Below, piece after piece: positions 23,376 through 32,600 of a stretch of 36,474 bases of DNA (within the stretch, counting starts at the first letter, position 1; every line of letters starts with the position of its first letter). The DNA lies in the NCBI GenBank assembly GCA_033850885.1, contig JAWWPG010000049.1, positions 1-36,474 on the forward strand, read 5' to 3'. Both the position numbers and the translations under genes were made by a program. This DNA comes from JAWWPG01 sp033850885. Lineage in GTDB: Bacteria > Actinomycetota > Actinomycetes > Propionibacteriales > Nocardioidaceae. Under the pieces are notes generated by a model, which ran no database searches, had not been told where the DNA came from, and saw only the letters and a list, made by a program, of their open reading frames with translations.

Positions 23376-24065
23376 CTAGGTGACCGTCAAAGTTCCTGAC
23401 ATGTAACCCCGCGTCGACATCGGGCCGCCGAACTTGGCGTAGTAACCGTCGCCGCACGGGAACTCACAGTTCCACACGTACTTGCCTGCACTTCCGGTCA
23501 TAAAGGAAAACGTGACGACGTTGGGTTTCGGGTAGTCGCTTCCGGGTGCCAGGGGTGCGTCGTCGGGCACCGCTGGCAATGGCGCACTGACGAAAATCGG
23601 GGATTGGTCGGTTGGTGCTGCGTGCAGCGTGAAGGTGTGACCTATCGCCTTCGGGTTCACCCCCGTCACCGTCTTGCCGTTGACCGTCTCGGTGCCGCCG
23701 ACGGTCCCATGGACGCGCGCGAAGTAGTGGTTGGTGATCTCCTCCCCACCGTCGTACTGGTCGATCGTGACGGTCACGAGGGAGTGCGCCGGCACCGAGA
23801 GATCCGTCGTGGGGCCATAGCTGACCCAGTCCGGCTCCGCTCCACCGTCTGCGCCATGTTCACCGGCCATGCTGTCGGGGTACGTCGCCAGGTGGACGAG
23901 AACATGCGGCAGGTTGCCCTGGGGCGTCGACACGGTCCCGCGTACCACCACGGCTGCTCCCTGGGCAGGCGCGGGCCGCTGGTGGAGGAGCCACCCCGCG
24001 CCGAAGACGACGAGCGCACCCGCAAGGACCGTACCGATACAACCAGCCACGCGACGCATGTCCAT
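23376..24065 (-). CDS. Membrane-anchored cupredoxin-like protein with CuA-like Cys pair
   Basis: A 229-residue protein with an N-terminal signal/anchor helix (about 5-27), then a beta-rich exported domain. Cupredoxin hallmarks: a His in an 'IGHTFTLH' strand (H143), and a C-terminal YVWNCEFPCGDG, then GGPMSTRGYMSGTLTV. C200-x3-C204-G resembles the CuA loop of subunit II (CAELCG), but the following His is missing and Met216/Met222 are candidate ligands. It is first in the operon before subunit II (about 48 bases away). It could be a copper carrier, an electron-transfer partner or an inactive relative. I know of no characterised protein of this exact form; function is inference. Confidence 0.7.
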   Translation of the reverse strand: MDMRRVAGCIGTVLAGALVVFGAGWLLHQRPAPAQGAAVVVRGTVSTPQGNLPHVLVHLATYPDSMAGEHGADGGAEPDWVSYGPTTDLSVPAHSLVTVTIDQYDGGEEITNHYFARVHGTVGGTETVNGKTVTGVNPKAIGHTFTLHAAPTDQSPIFVSAPLPAVPDDAPLAPGSDYPKPNVVTFSFMTGSAGKYVWNCEFPCGDGYYAKFGGPMSTRGYMSGTLTVT

Positions 24066-24355
24066 CCCCTATCGAGGAACCTCGAGTGGACAACTACGGG
24101 CCGCCCGCATCGCCCTCGTTCAGCACTTGCGTCGTCGCTGACCCAGGTACGCCTGCAGGCGGATCGGTGACCCACTCGCGTCGGACACTAATCCGTCAGA
24201 CGACCTCAGCGCGGAAACTAACAAGACTGTCACGATGACTCAATCGGGACGTGAGTACCACAAGGAGCGATCGACCGCCGATCGACCAGCTCCGCGGGGG
24301 GATCGCTAGCCACCGCAGGGATGTGGTTCTACGCTTTGGCCCAAAGGAGGCGCCG

Positions 24356-25054
24356 TTGAGCCACTCTCAAACTGCAGCAGCCACCACCGTGCCCCAACGA
24401 ATTCTGGTCGTCGACGACGAGCATCGGATCGTCCGATTCGTGTCCCGACGCCTGGCTGAGGCCGGATACGAGGTGTCTGTCGCCACCGGGGGGGCAGAAG
24501 CGCTCAGGCTGAACCGTCGCCGATCTTGCGACCTGGTCATCTTGGATCTCCTGATGGAGGACATCGACGGCGTGTCGGTATTGCGCGAACTGATGGTGCA
24601 ACGACCAGAGCAACCGGTCATCGTACTGTCGTGTCTCACCGACACCGCTTCAAAGGTCCAGTGCTTGGGTCTGGGGGCCAGCGACTTCATCGCGAAGCCC
24701 TTCTTCTTCGATGAGCTTCTCGCCCGGGTGCGGGTGCAGCTTCGAACAGCGGCACGGGCCGGCGCGACGCGGGTGGAGGTGGGGGGAATCAGTTTGGACC
24801 TCGACCAGCAGACCGCGGACGTCGGCGCAGGTCCGGTGGTCCTCACCAAGCGGGAGTTTCTCCTGCTCCGAGAGCTGGCTCGCCATCCAGGCACGATCGT
24901 GTCGAGGGAACGCCTCCTGTCGGCTGTGTGGAGCCTGGACTTCGATCCCGGTTCGAACGTCGTCGAGGTGTTCGTGGGGCGGCTTCGATCCAAGCTGGGC
25001 AGCGAAGTGGTGGAGACCGTTCGCAAGGAGGGGTATCGACTTGCCGAGGAGTAG
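24356..25054 (+). CDS. OmpR/PhoB-family response regulator
   Basis: A 232-residue two-component regulator. The receiver domain has the acidic pair D20/D21, phospho-acceptor D64 (ILDLLM), S92 (VLSC, at the usual Thr/Ser position) and K114 (IAKPF). The C-terminal winged-helix Trans_reg_C domain contains LTKREFLLLRELARHPG, RERLLSAVW and EVFVGRLRSKL. The TTG at 24356 is chosen because AAAGGAGG lies five bases before it; the in-frame sequence to 24251 does not look coding. It overlaps the kinase gene by 14 bases. Divergent from the cupredoxin-oxidase operon, so control of that operon is a reasonable guess, but no binding site was identified. Confidence 0.93.
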   Translation: MSHSQTAAATTVPQRILVVDDEHRIVRFVSRRLAEAGYEVSVATGGAEALRLNRRRSCDLVILDLLMEDIDGVSVLRELMVQRPEQPVIVLSCLTDTASKVQCLGLGASDFIAKPFFFDELLARVRVQLRTAARAGATRVEVGGISLDLDQQTADVGAGPVVLTKREFLLLRELARHPGTIVSRERLLSAVWSLDFDPGSNVVEVFVGRLRSKLGSEVVETVRKEGYRLAEE

Positions 25055-26159
25055 CCGGTATCGATGGCCTTACGCCGGCGGCATCATCGATGTCGCTTGG
25101 GCCACGTTCAGCGTCGCCAACCTGATAGCGATCGTGGCCTATCCCGAATGGGAGACCGTCCCATTTCACTTCATCTGGGTGAGCCTGACCATCGTCTATG
25201 GCTTTCGGGTGTGGTCCCTCGGGGCCATGTGGGTGGTCCTGTCCGTCGTCTGCCTGACGACCGGCCTATTCATCGCGCGGGACATCTACCTCGGCGATCA
25301 ACCTCCCGATGAGTTCACCGAGGTACCGCTCATGGCCGCGATGTTTCTCGCCATGGTCTGGCATGCGCGGCGACGACTGGCAATGATGCGCTCGCTCGAG
25401 GAGGTTTCCGAGTACAACCTGCGGCTCCTGGAGCAGCAACGGCAGTTCGTCGCAAACGCCTCCCATGAGCTGCGAACACCGATCACCATTGCGCTCGGCC
25501 ACGCCGAGCTGATCGCCGACGCTCTGGAAGCGGGGACGACGTCCGACGACGCTCACGTCGTCATGGATGAGCTGGACCGGTTGCGAAGGTTGTCTGACCG
25601 CTTGCTTGCCCTGGCAGCGCCGGATGGTCAGGACTTCCTGAACTGGTCCGTGGTGGATGTCCAATCCCTGATCATCGGCATCGCTCAGCGCTGGCTGCCC
25701 ACCGACCGCGATTGGTCCGTAGCTGCCTCCGGCGAGGCACACGTGATGGGTGACTCTGATCGACTGACGCTGGCCGTCGACGCGCTCATCGAGAATGCCG
25801 TCAGCAACACCGCGCCCGGCGAAGCCATCCGTCTCTCCGTCAGCACATCCGACGACACGGTGGCGATTGGGGTGTCGGACACCGGCCGGGGAATCGCGGC
25901 GCCCGACCTTGACCGGATTTTCGACCGGTCCATCCATCTGGACTCTGGCCAGCGGCGCGGAAGTGCCAGCAGGGGACTGGGTCTGTCGATAGTGCAGGCC
26001 GTGGCCAAGGCCCATGCGGGTCATGTCACCGTCACCAGCCAGCTCGGGCTCGGCGCGTGCTTCACGTTGGTCCTGCCGACCGCCGACGGTTCGCGATCGA
26101 AGGCAATCGAGCGTCCGGTCGTTGGCGCAGCGCGAGATGCCACCGGTACGCCCGGATGA
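25041..26159 (+). CDS. Sensor histidine kinase
   Basis: A 372-residue membrane kinase paired with the preceding regulator. It has three to four N-terminal hydrophobic helices (residues about 12-33, 44-56, 60-80, 97-108) and no large external sensor domain. A HisKA dimer region with H142 (NASHELRTPITIALGHAELI) is followed by an HATPase_c domain: N-box ALIENAVSNTAP, G1 VSDTGRGIAAPDLDRIF, G2 GLGLSIVQAVAKAHAGH. Start TTG at 25041 follows AAGGAGGGG by seven bases and overlaps the regulator stop. The lack of an external loop suggests sensing within or at the membrane, or of a membrane partner. Confidence 0.9.
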   Translation: MPRSSRYRWPYAGGIIDVAWATFSVANLIAIVAYPEWETVPFHFIWVSLTIVYGFRVWSLGAMWVVLSVVCLTTGLFIARDIYLGDQPPDEFTEVPLMAAMFLAMVWHARRRLAMMRSLEEVSEYNLRLLEQQRQFVANASHELRTPITIALGHAELIADALEAGTTSDDAHVVMDELDRLRRLSDRLLALAAPDGQDFLNWSVVDVQSLIIGIAQRWLPTDRDWSVAASGEAHVMGDSDRLTLAVDALIENAVSNTAPGEAIRLSVSTSDDTVAIGVSDTGRGIAAPDLDRIFDRSIHLDSGQRRGSASRGLGLSIVQAVAKAHAGHVTVTSQLGLGACFTLVLPTADGSRSKAIERPVVGAARDATGTPG

Positions 26160-26193
26160 CCTGCCTCGGGCACGCCGGTGATCTGGGACCCGG

Positions 26194-27357
26194 TCAGACC
26201 TTGTTGGGGACGAGGCGGTTGGTCGTGTCGCCGAGTCCGAGCTCGCCGCTGCTGTTGTAGCCCCAACACCATAAGGTGTCGTTTGTCCGGATCCCACAGG
26301 TGCGGAAATCGCCAAGGATGATACGTCCCCAGTCAGTGCGGACGACCTGCGCGGGCTGGGCTCGCCAGGTCGTGTCCCCGAGCCCCAGCTCCCCGGTGCC
26401 GTTGCTTCCCCAGCACCAGAGGGTGTGGTGGGCCCGGAGCCCGCAGGTATGGGAGAAGCCGGCGCTGATGCGCGTCCAGTCGGTACCGCGGCCGACCTGG
26501 ACGGGTTCGAGGCGGCGGGTGGTGTTGCCGAGGCCCAGCTCGCCGTCCCGGTTGGCTCCCCAGCACCACAAGGTGTGGTTCGCATGTACGCCGCACGTGT
26601 GGGCTTCTCCGGTACCAACCTGCGCCCAGGCGGTGCCGTGGCCGACCTGTGTAGGCCGGTGACGGTCGGTCCTGTCCCCGACTCCGAGCTGGCCGTCGGG
26701 GTCGTAGCCCCAACACCACAGGGTGCGGTCGAGGTGGATCCCGCAGGTATGAGAGCCGCCGAGGCTGATCTGCGCCCAGTCGCTCAGATGGCCCACCTGG
26801 GTCGGCCGACCTCGGTTGTGCACGCCCCCGACGCCGAGCGCACCGAAGCCGTTGTAGCCCCAGCACCACAGCGTGTGGTTGATCCGGATCCCGCAGCTGT
26901 GGTATCCGCCGGCGCTGATCTGCGCCCAGTCGCTAGCGAAGCCCACCTGCGTCGGCCGGAGCCGCTCGGTCCTGTCACCGAGTCCGAGCTGGCCGCTGAA
27001 GTTCCACCCCCAGCACCACAGCGTGTGGTCGGTCCGGGTCCCGCAGGTGTGAACGGATCCGGTGCTGATGGAAGCCCAGTCGGCTCCGCCTCCGACCTGG
27101 CTAGGGACGTTTCGGTCCGTCTTGTCGCCGAGCCCGAGCTGGCCGAAGGTGTTCTCTCCCCAGCACCACAGGGTGTGGTCCGTGCGGATCCCGCAGGTCT
27201 GGTCGGAACCGCCGCTGATGGCCATCCAGACCCGTCCGGTCGAGGCGCCACTCGCTGGCGCGCCCATCGTCGCCACAGTCGCTGTCGACCCGGCAGCGAC
27301 AACCCCCAAGCTTACCGTGATACACGAAAGCAGAAACATGAACCGGTGACGCGCCAT
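26194..27357 (-). CDS. Exported RCC1-repeat beta-propeller protein
   Basis: A 387-residue protein with a signal peptide (MARHRFMFLLSCITVSLGVV..., cleavage probably near residue 25-38). It then has seven tandem repeats of about 50 residues of the form 'W..IS.G..HTCGIR.DHTLWCWG.N..GQLGLGD.T.R..P.QVG'. This is the RCC1/ATS1 repeat and seven copies would close one complete propeller. Every blade carries the same pair of Cys (TCG and LWCWG), favouring seven intrablade disulphides, as expected outside the cell. No enzyme domain is attached. At DNA level the repeats give a 150-bp periodic signal. It is convergent with the kinase gene and next to the sulfotransferase. Confidence 0.9.
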   Translation of the reverse strand: MARHRFMFLLSCITVSLGVVAAGSTATVATMGAPASGASTGRVWMAISGGSDQTCGIRTDHTLWCWGENTFGQLGLGDKTDRNVPSQVGGGADWASISTGSVHTCGTRTDHTLWCWGWNFSGQLGLGDRTERLRPTQVGFASDWAQISAGGYHSCGIRINHTLWCWGYNGFGALGVGGVHNRGRPTQVGHLSDWAQISLGGSHTCGIHLDRTLWCWGYDPDGQLGVGDRTDRHRPTQVGHGTAWAQVGTGEAHTCGVHANHTLWCWGANRDGELGLGNTTRRLEPVQVGRGTDWTRISAGFSHTCGLRAHHTLWCWGSNGTGELGLGDTTWRAQPAQVVRTDWGRIILGDFRTCGIRTNDTLWCWGYNSSGELGLGDTTNRLVPNKV

Positions 27358-27468
27358 CTCATCTCATCCCCCCGGTCAAAGGACGGAGACGAGAAAGCGT
27401 CCTGGTCCAGTTCAGGAAGCGTATCGCCGATTGTCCGCTCGAACAGGCCTTTGTCGGAATCTACCGAC

Positions 27469-28443
27469 TCAGCGCTCTGCGGTTCCTGTGCCGGAACGCA
27501 CCGCGTAGCCAAACCGCCGCAGTCCAGGCAGGGTGAGAATGGTGACGAGGACCCGCTGATGCGCCGGCATCATCTGTCTCCACTCGGTGTCGAGGTAGAG
27601 CTCCACCTTGCCCGCCTCGTGCCGGCTGGGGTTCCCGGCCACGGAATGGGTGGCAGCAAGGGTCGCCGTATGTCCATGGATCACGTTGCCGGGGAGCTCG
27701 TGACCGAGCAACGCCGTGATGCGGTTGACGGTCTTCTCCGGTTCGGCCACCAGATCCTCGTAATGCACGACCACGCTTCGCATCGTCGAGCGCGACAGCC
27801 AAGCCGCGGTGAGACGGTTCCACAGCACCCACAGCACGGCGCTTCGCCAGAGCTCGAGCTGCGGCATCGTCGTCTCATCATCGCGGTCACGGGTGGGTTT
27901 CTGTCGTCGCCATGAGAATGCCGTCGCCCGAGGGTCCCGTACAACGTGCACGACGGACATTTCGAGCCCGGGGAGTGCGGACAGCATCATGCCGTACAGC
28001 GGGAGCTTCGATGAGTCGACGATGACGTCAACCCCCGGCCGCCGTGAAAGCGCCCGGTACAGCTCGAGGACATCATGGTCGTCGGAGTGCGGCGGGACGA
28101 TTGGCCGTCGGCGCAGCAACCGCACGAGCATGGGGGGGATGCGGCGAATGCGTAGCCGGCGGTCGATGCGATCGGCAACGCCGCCGGGGTTCAGGCCCGG
28201 CCTGTCGCCGAATGCGTCCGCGACCACAGCGGTCCAGACCGGACATTCGCTGAACGGCCGGCCGCATCCGCAACGGTGGTCCTCGACGAACCCGCGCTGC
28301 CAGGCATAGCGGATCTCACCACCCGCGAAGCTGCCTGGCACCTGGCCGAGGATGTTGCTGAGAATCGTCGTGCCGCTACGGCCGGTCCCCGCAATGAAGA
28401 GCACCTTGATCACGTCTGGGTCCGTGTTAACGGCAGCCTCCAA
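27469..28443 (-). CDS. Sulfotransferase family protein 1
   Basis: A 324-residue PAPS-dependent sulfotransferase-like enzyme. The 5'-PSB loop is at the N-terminus (FIAGTGRSGTTILSNIL, residues about 17-33), and the 3'-phosphate region is VVHVVRDPRATAFSW in mid-protein. A Cys-rich short segment (HRCGCGRPFSECPVW, about 56-70) is an extra feature seen in several bacterial members. The PF13469 type is likely. It would transfer sulfate to a sugar hydroxyl of a glycan or lipid, acceptor unknown. Start ATG at 28443; divergent from sulfotransferase 2, with 299 bases between them. Confidence 0.87.
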   Translation of the reverse strand: MEAAVNTDPDVIKVLFIAGTGRSGTTILSNILGQVPGSFAGGEIRYAWQRGFVEDHRCGCGRPFSECPVWTAVVADAFGDRPGLNPGGVADRIDRRLRIRRIPPMLVRLLRRRPIVPPHSDDHDVLELYRALSRRPGVDVIVDSSKLPLYGMMLSALPGLEMSVVHVVRDPRATAFSWRRQKPTRDRDDETTMPQLELWRSAVLWVLWNRLTAAWLSRSTMRSVVVHYEDLVAEPEKTVNRITALLGHELPGNVIHGHTATLAATHSVAGNPSRHEAGKVELYLDTEWRQMMPAHQRVLVTILTLPGLRRFGYAVRSGTGTAER

Positions 28444-28742
28444 GCCCTAAGCCAACGGCCGGGTCGATCCTCATCAGTTCCCGCCGATGAACCGGTCGAT
28501 GCCGATCCCCATGATGCGACGGTCGTGGACTTGACGACGGTGGCACCCGCCACTCGACCCTCGGGGTTGTCGCCCAACGGCAGCGATGAGATCTTGGTGA
28601 CCCCTGCATCAAATGCCAGGGCACACCGGACAAGTGTCCTGGGTCGACCGGTCGTCACCATGCTGATGTTACTAGCCAGGGTTGTCGCAGGGTTTCGCCA
28701 TCACGCGCGCACGAGGTGATCCTCAGCCCCTAAAGTGGGGAC

Positions 28743-29648
28743 ATGCAGCGGCTGCCCAACCTCTTCATCGTCGGCGTCAGCAAGGCCGGCACGACCTCGC
28801 TGTTCAACTACCTCGCACAGCATCCTGACGTGTGCACCTCTGACATCAAGGAGGTTCGTTACTTCAGTCCGCTCCAGTACGGCGGGACGCTGGACCCCAT
28901 CGAGACGTACGCCCAGCACTTCCGATGTGAGAAGGGAGAAACGTACGCCATGGAGGCCACCTCGGGGTACTTCTATGGCGGCCAAGCGATCGCGCAGGGT
29001 CTGGATGACGCCTGCCCGGGGTCAAGGGCACTGGTCAGTCTGCGCGAACCCGTAGGTCGATGCTGGTCGTTCTTCCAGTTCGTGAAGAGTCGGACCCGCA
29101 TCCCCAAGAAGATGACGTTCGGCGAGTACCTGGATCACTGCGAGGAGCTTCGCCGATCCGGGACCGACAACCTCCTCGAGAACAAGACCTTCTGGGGCTT
29201 GGGGGGTGGGTGCTACGCGGAGTGGTTCGACGCCTGGTCGAAACAGTTCGGGGACCGGTTCCAGGTCGTCTTCTTCGACGACGTTGCGAAGAACCCGCAG
29301 GCCTGCGTCACGGCGATCTGCGACTGGCTGTCGATCGACACCGACGTTGTCGGCAGTTTCCAGCTATCCGTTGACAACAAGACCGCGCAGTACCGCAACC
29401 GCAGGCTGCAGAAGGCGGCTGTCACCATCAACCATCAGGGGGAGCGCTTCCTTCGGCGGCACCAGACCATGAAGAGCGCCGTGCGCCGTGCTTACTACAC
29501 GGTCAACGGCGCAGCCGCCAGATCCGCGATGTCCACCGAGGAGCGGGCCAGGCTGGTGGCCTTCTACGCACCGCATACAGCCAGGCTCGCTGAGCAGCTT
29601 GCAACGGTCGGAATGGGCCTGCCCGCGTCCTGGTCCCACGCACCCTGA
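28743..29648 (+). CDS. Sulfotransferase domain protein 2 (NDST/HS-like)
   Basis: A 301-residue protein of the heparan-sulfate-sulfotransferase-like type. The 5'-PSB motif is FIVGVSKAGTTSLFNYL (residues about 8-24), followed by 'HPDVCTSDIKEVRYF', a family-typical block, and the 3'-PB Arg/Ser region SLREPVGRCWSFFQ (about 99-112). It is a different subfamily from sulfotransferase 1. The ATG at 28743 follows a GGGG site. Its stop is 12 bases before the stop of the polymerase-flippase fusion, read from the other strand. Likely acceptor: the exopolysaccharide handled by the neighbouring genes (inference). Confidence 0.87.
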   Translation: MQRLPNLFIVGVSKAGTTSLFNYLAQHPDVCTSDIKEVRYFSPLQYGGTLDPIETYAQHFRCEKGETYAMEATSGYFYGGQAIAQGLDDACPGSRALVSLREPVGRCWSFFQFVKSRTRIPKKMTFGEYLDHCEELRRSGTDNLLENKTFWGLGGGCYAEWFDAWSKQFGDRFQVVFFDDVAKNPQACVTAICDWLSIDTDVVGSFQLSVDNKTAQYRNRRLQKAAVTINHQGERFLRRHQTMKSAVRRAYYTVNGAAARSAMSTEERARLVAFYAPHTARLAEQLATVGMGLPASWSHAP

Positions 29649-29659
29649 CCGGGCGCGCG

Positions 29660-32600
29660 TCATCTCGCAGCCGATAGCCGGAGTCGCCGGCCAGTCGTGG
29701 CCAGGACAGACCGCGCCATTGCGGCGTCCTCGCTGTCGACACCGAGCAGGATCATCGCGACCGCGAAGGTCGCAATGACGCAGGGGCCTCCGATCAATGC
29801 GGCAGCCAGCCACCCGTCGGTAAGCCAGGCAATGCTCATCGCCACGGCCGCGGCCGGGATCGCGGCGAGGAGAGTCTTACCCCAGCTGGAGCCCACGCTG
29901 CGAATTCCGAGGACATAGCGGACCTGTAGGAACTTGGCCAGGTTCACCGCTCCGAGGGACACGCTCCACGCGACCGCGGCGCCAACGATGCCGTATCGGG
30001 AAATGAGCAGCAGGTTCAGCGCGATGTTGCCGACGAGGACCGCCACGTTGTCGATCATGCTGAGCGCCACTCGTCCCGACATGTTGAGCAGGGTTCCGCA
30101 TGGACCCGCGGCCGCGCTCATCATCTGGCCGATCGCCAGGATGGCGGTGACCGTGGCCCCGGTGGCAAAGCCGTGGCCGAAGAACTCGAGCAGGTCACGG
30201 GGGAACACGAGCAGCAGAATGAACGCGGGCGTCGACAACCACATGATCCACCTGTTGGCAGTTCCAAAGGTTCGCGCGATTCCGGGCCGGTCGCCCACAT
30301 GCCAAAGATGGGCGATGTGGGGGGAGAACGCGGCTTGGATGGGGGCCATCACGAACACGGCAAGGGTCACGAGGCGGGTGGCGATCGAGTAGGTGCCGAC
30401 GTTCTCCTGGGTCGAGAGGTTGCCGAGGAGCAGGGTGTCGGCCCAGATGAGTCCCGTCGTGGCCAGCGAGGAGACCCAGCTGATCAACGAGAAGTTGAAG
30501 ATCTGGCGAAATTCGACCACTGCTGCCGCTACCGGGACGGTATCCATCCGTCGACGAAGCGCCAGACCAGCGAGGATGGCGCCCGACCACGACGACGCCA
30601 CGAGCGCACACAATGCACCCGTGAGGCCGCCGCCGAGAAGCACGACGACGGTGGTCAGCAACAGTCTCGACATGGGATCGAAGATCCAGCCGATCAGGGC
30701 GAATGCCTTCTGGCTTCGCCAACCCTGGGTGGCCGCTAGCGCCATGTCCTCGAACGTGCTGGCGGGCAGGGTGAGCGCGACCAGGATGATGCCGGAGCGC
30801 AGGCTCGGGTCGTGGAACAGACCCGCGATCTGGGCGGATGCGAGCACGAGGACCAGACCGATCGTCGTCGAACCCGCCAAGGTGAGTGAGAGGCCAAGCC
30901 TGACCGTCCCCCGGAGCCGTCCAGGGTCGCGGTCGGCTAGGTGGACTGCGACGAAACGGGTCAGTGCGGCGCGAAACCCGGACAGGGACAACAGCCCGAG
31001 CAGGGACAGCATGGCGTAGCACTCGACGTAGCGCCCGACGTCCGCTTTGCCGAGTCGCAGAGCCAGCACGGCCAGAATCAGGAACAGCGCCGACTGGCTG
31101 CAGATGGCGCCGACAAGGTTGAGCCCGCTGCCGCGTGCCACCCCTCTCCGCGACGGACTGACGTCGGGCCCGCTGGGTGTGGGCTCTGACCTGGGACCCG
31201 CGAAGCTACCTGCAAGGCCAGCGTGCTCGGCAGGCGCAGGGCGAGCCTCGGCAGGCGCAGGGATTCCCGCAAGTTGCGAGTTCCCACCGGATCGAGCGAC
31301 GAAGCCCGCGGCGGCGACAAACGCGACGAGATACCAGAGGTCGACCACATTGGTGATCACGTTGGCCGCCAGGCTTTCGAGCAAGAAACATACGCAGCAC
31401 GCAAGCGCGCCGACGCCCACCGCGTTCTCCAGGGTGCCACGCGCCGCTCGCCGGACAGCCCGCCGGCAGGTGCCGATCAGAGCGCCCAGCATCGCGATAT
31501 AGATCACGAGCCCCACGACGCCCGTCTCGACGTACGCCCGCAGGAAGTCATTGTGCGGCTGCTTCGCATTGCTCGTCTCGTACTGAGTTGAGTTCAGGCC
31601 GATTCCCGTCACCGGGTTGCTGTTCGCCAGCGGAAGCACCTGGGACCAGTAGCTGAGCCGCCACGCGAGGCTGTTTCCCGACGGCTGGCCGATTGCGGAC
31701 GGCGCACTGCTGCTGACAGAGCTGAAGCGAGACGCCAGCGCAGGGGACGCAAGCGAGACCAGCACGACGGTGACCACGAAACCGACCACCAGCGAGCGCC
31801 GCCTCTGCAGCACAGCCACCAGGAGGATTCCGATCGCTGTGCCGATGATGGCCCCGAGCGTGAGGGTCAGCACCAGGACAACACCCGACACGATGAGCAG
31901 CGCGGCCATGGCCGCCTTGAGGCGTCCCTGCAGTCTCGGATAGATCGCCACGCCGAACACGATCATGAAGGCGAGGTATCTCGCATAGTCGTTCGACTGG
32001 ATGAAGGTCCCGATCAGCCGGACGAAGCCTGACTTCTCCTCCGACGCCGGATGTCCGGACAACAAGCCGAACAAGGTGTAGCCGAGTGGGATCAGCAAAG
32101 AGACATACGCCGCGACGAGGACCCGGACCATCATCTCGCGGCTGGTGATGATCTGCTCCAGAACCACGAACATCATGGCGACGCTCATGATGCGCAGAGA
32201 CTCCAGGGCGCTCGCCTGGGGGTGTTGCGACGCGAGGATGCTGACGACGCCGGCCAGCCAGAATGCCATCAGCCACAGCGCCGCCCGGGACGCCTTGATG
32301 TTCATGCCCGACGAGTAGCGCCCCGCGAGCCACAGCATGGCGGCGAGCAGGAACAGCACGCCGACCAGGCTCGACGGGTCCAAGCCGTGACTGACCACCG
32401 TGTTGCCAGTTGTGGTTCCGGCCGAAGGACCGCTGAGCTGGAGCGCGTCGAGGCTGGAGCGGGCACCCAGGAGCAGCAGGATGAAGCCGGTGAACCGCGT
32501 GAGAGCGAAGACAGCGAGGACCAGGCCACCGACAGCAGCAAGTGGCAGCACGACCAGCGTCTTGTCTCCCCCGCCGACGGCGAGTCCGCTGACGAGGGCG

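Noticed and set aside
26194..27357. CRISPR-like periodic repeats
   Set aside because: The period is about 150 bp, coding, and degenerate; it reflects the RCC1 protein repeats.
26425..27915. 496-codon plus-strand frame opposite the RCC1 gene
   Set aside because: The repeats give a long antisense frame by periodicity; the minus-strand frame carries the RCC1 consensus and signal peptide.
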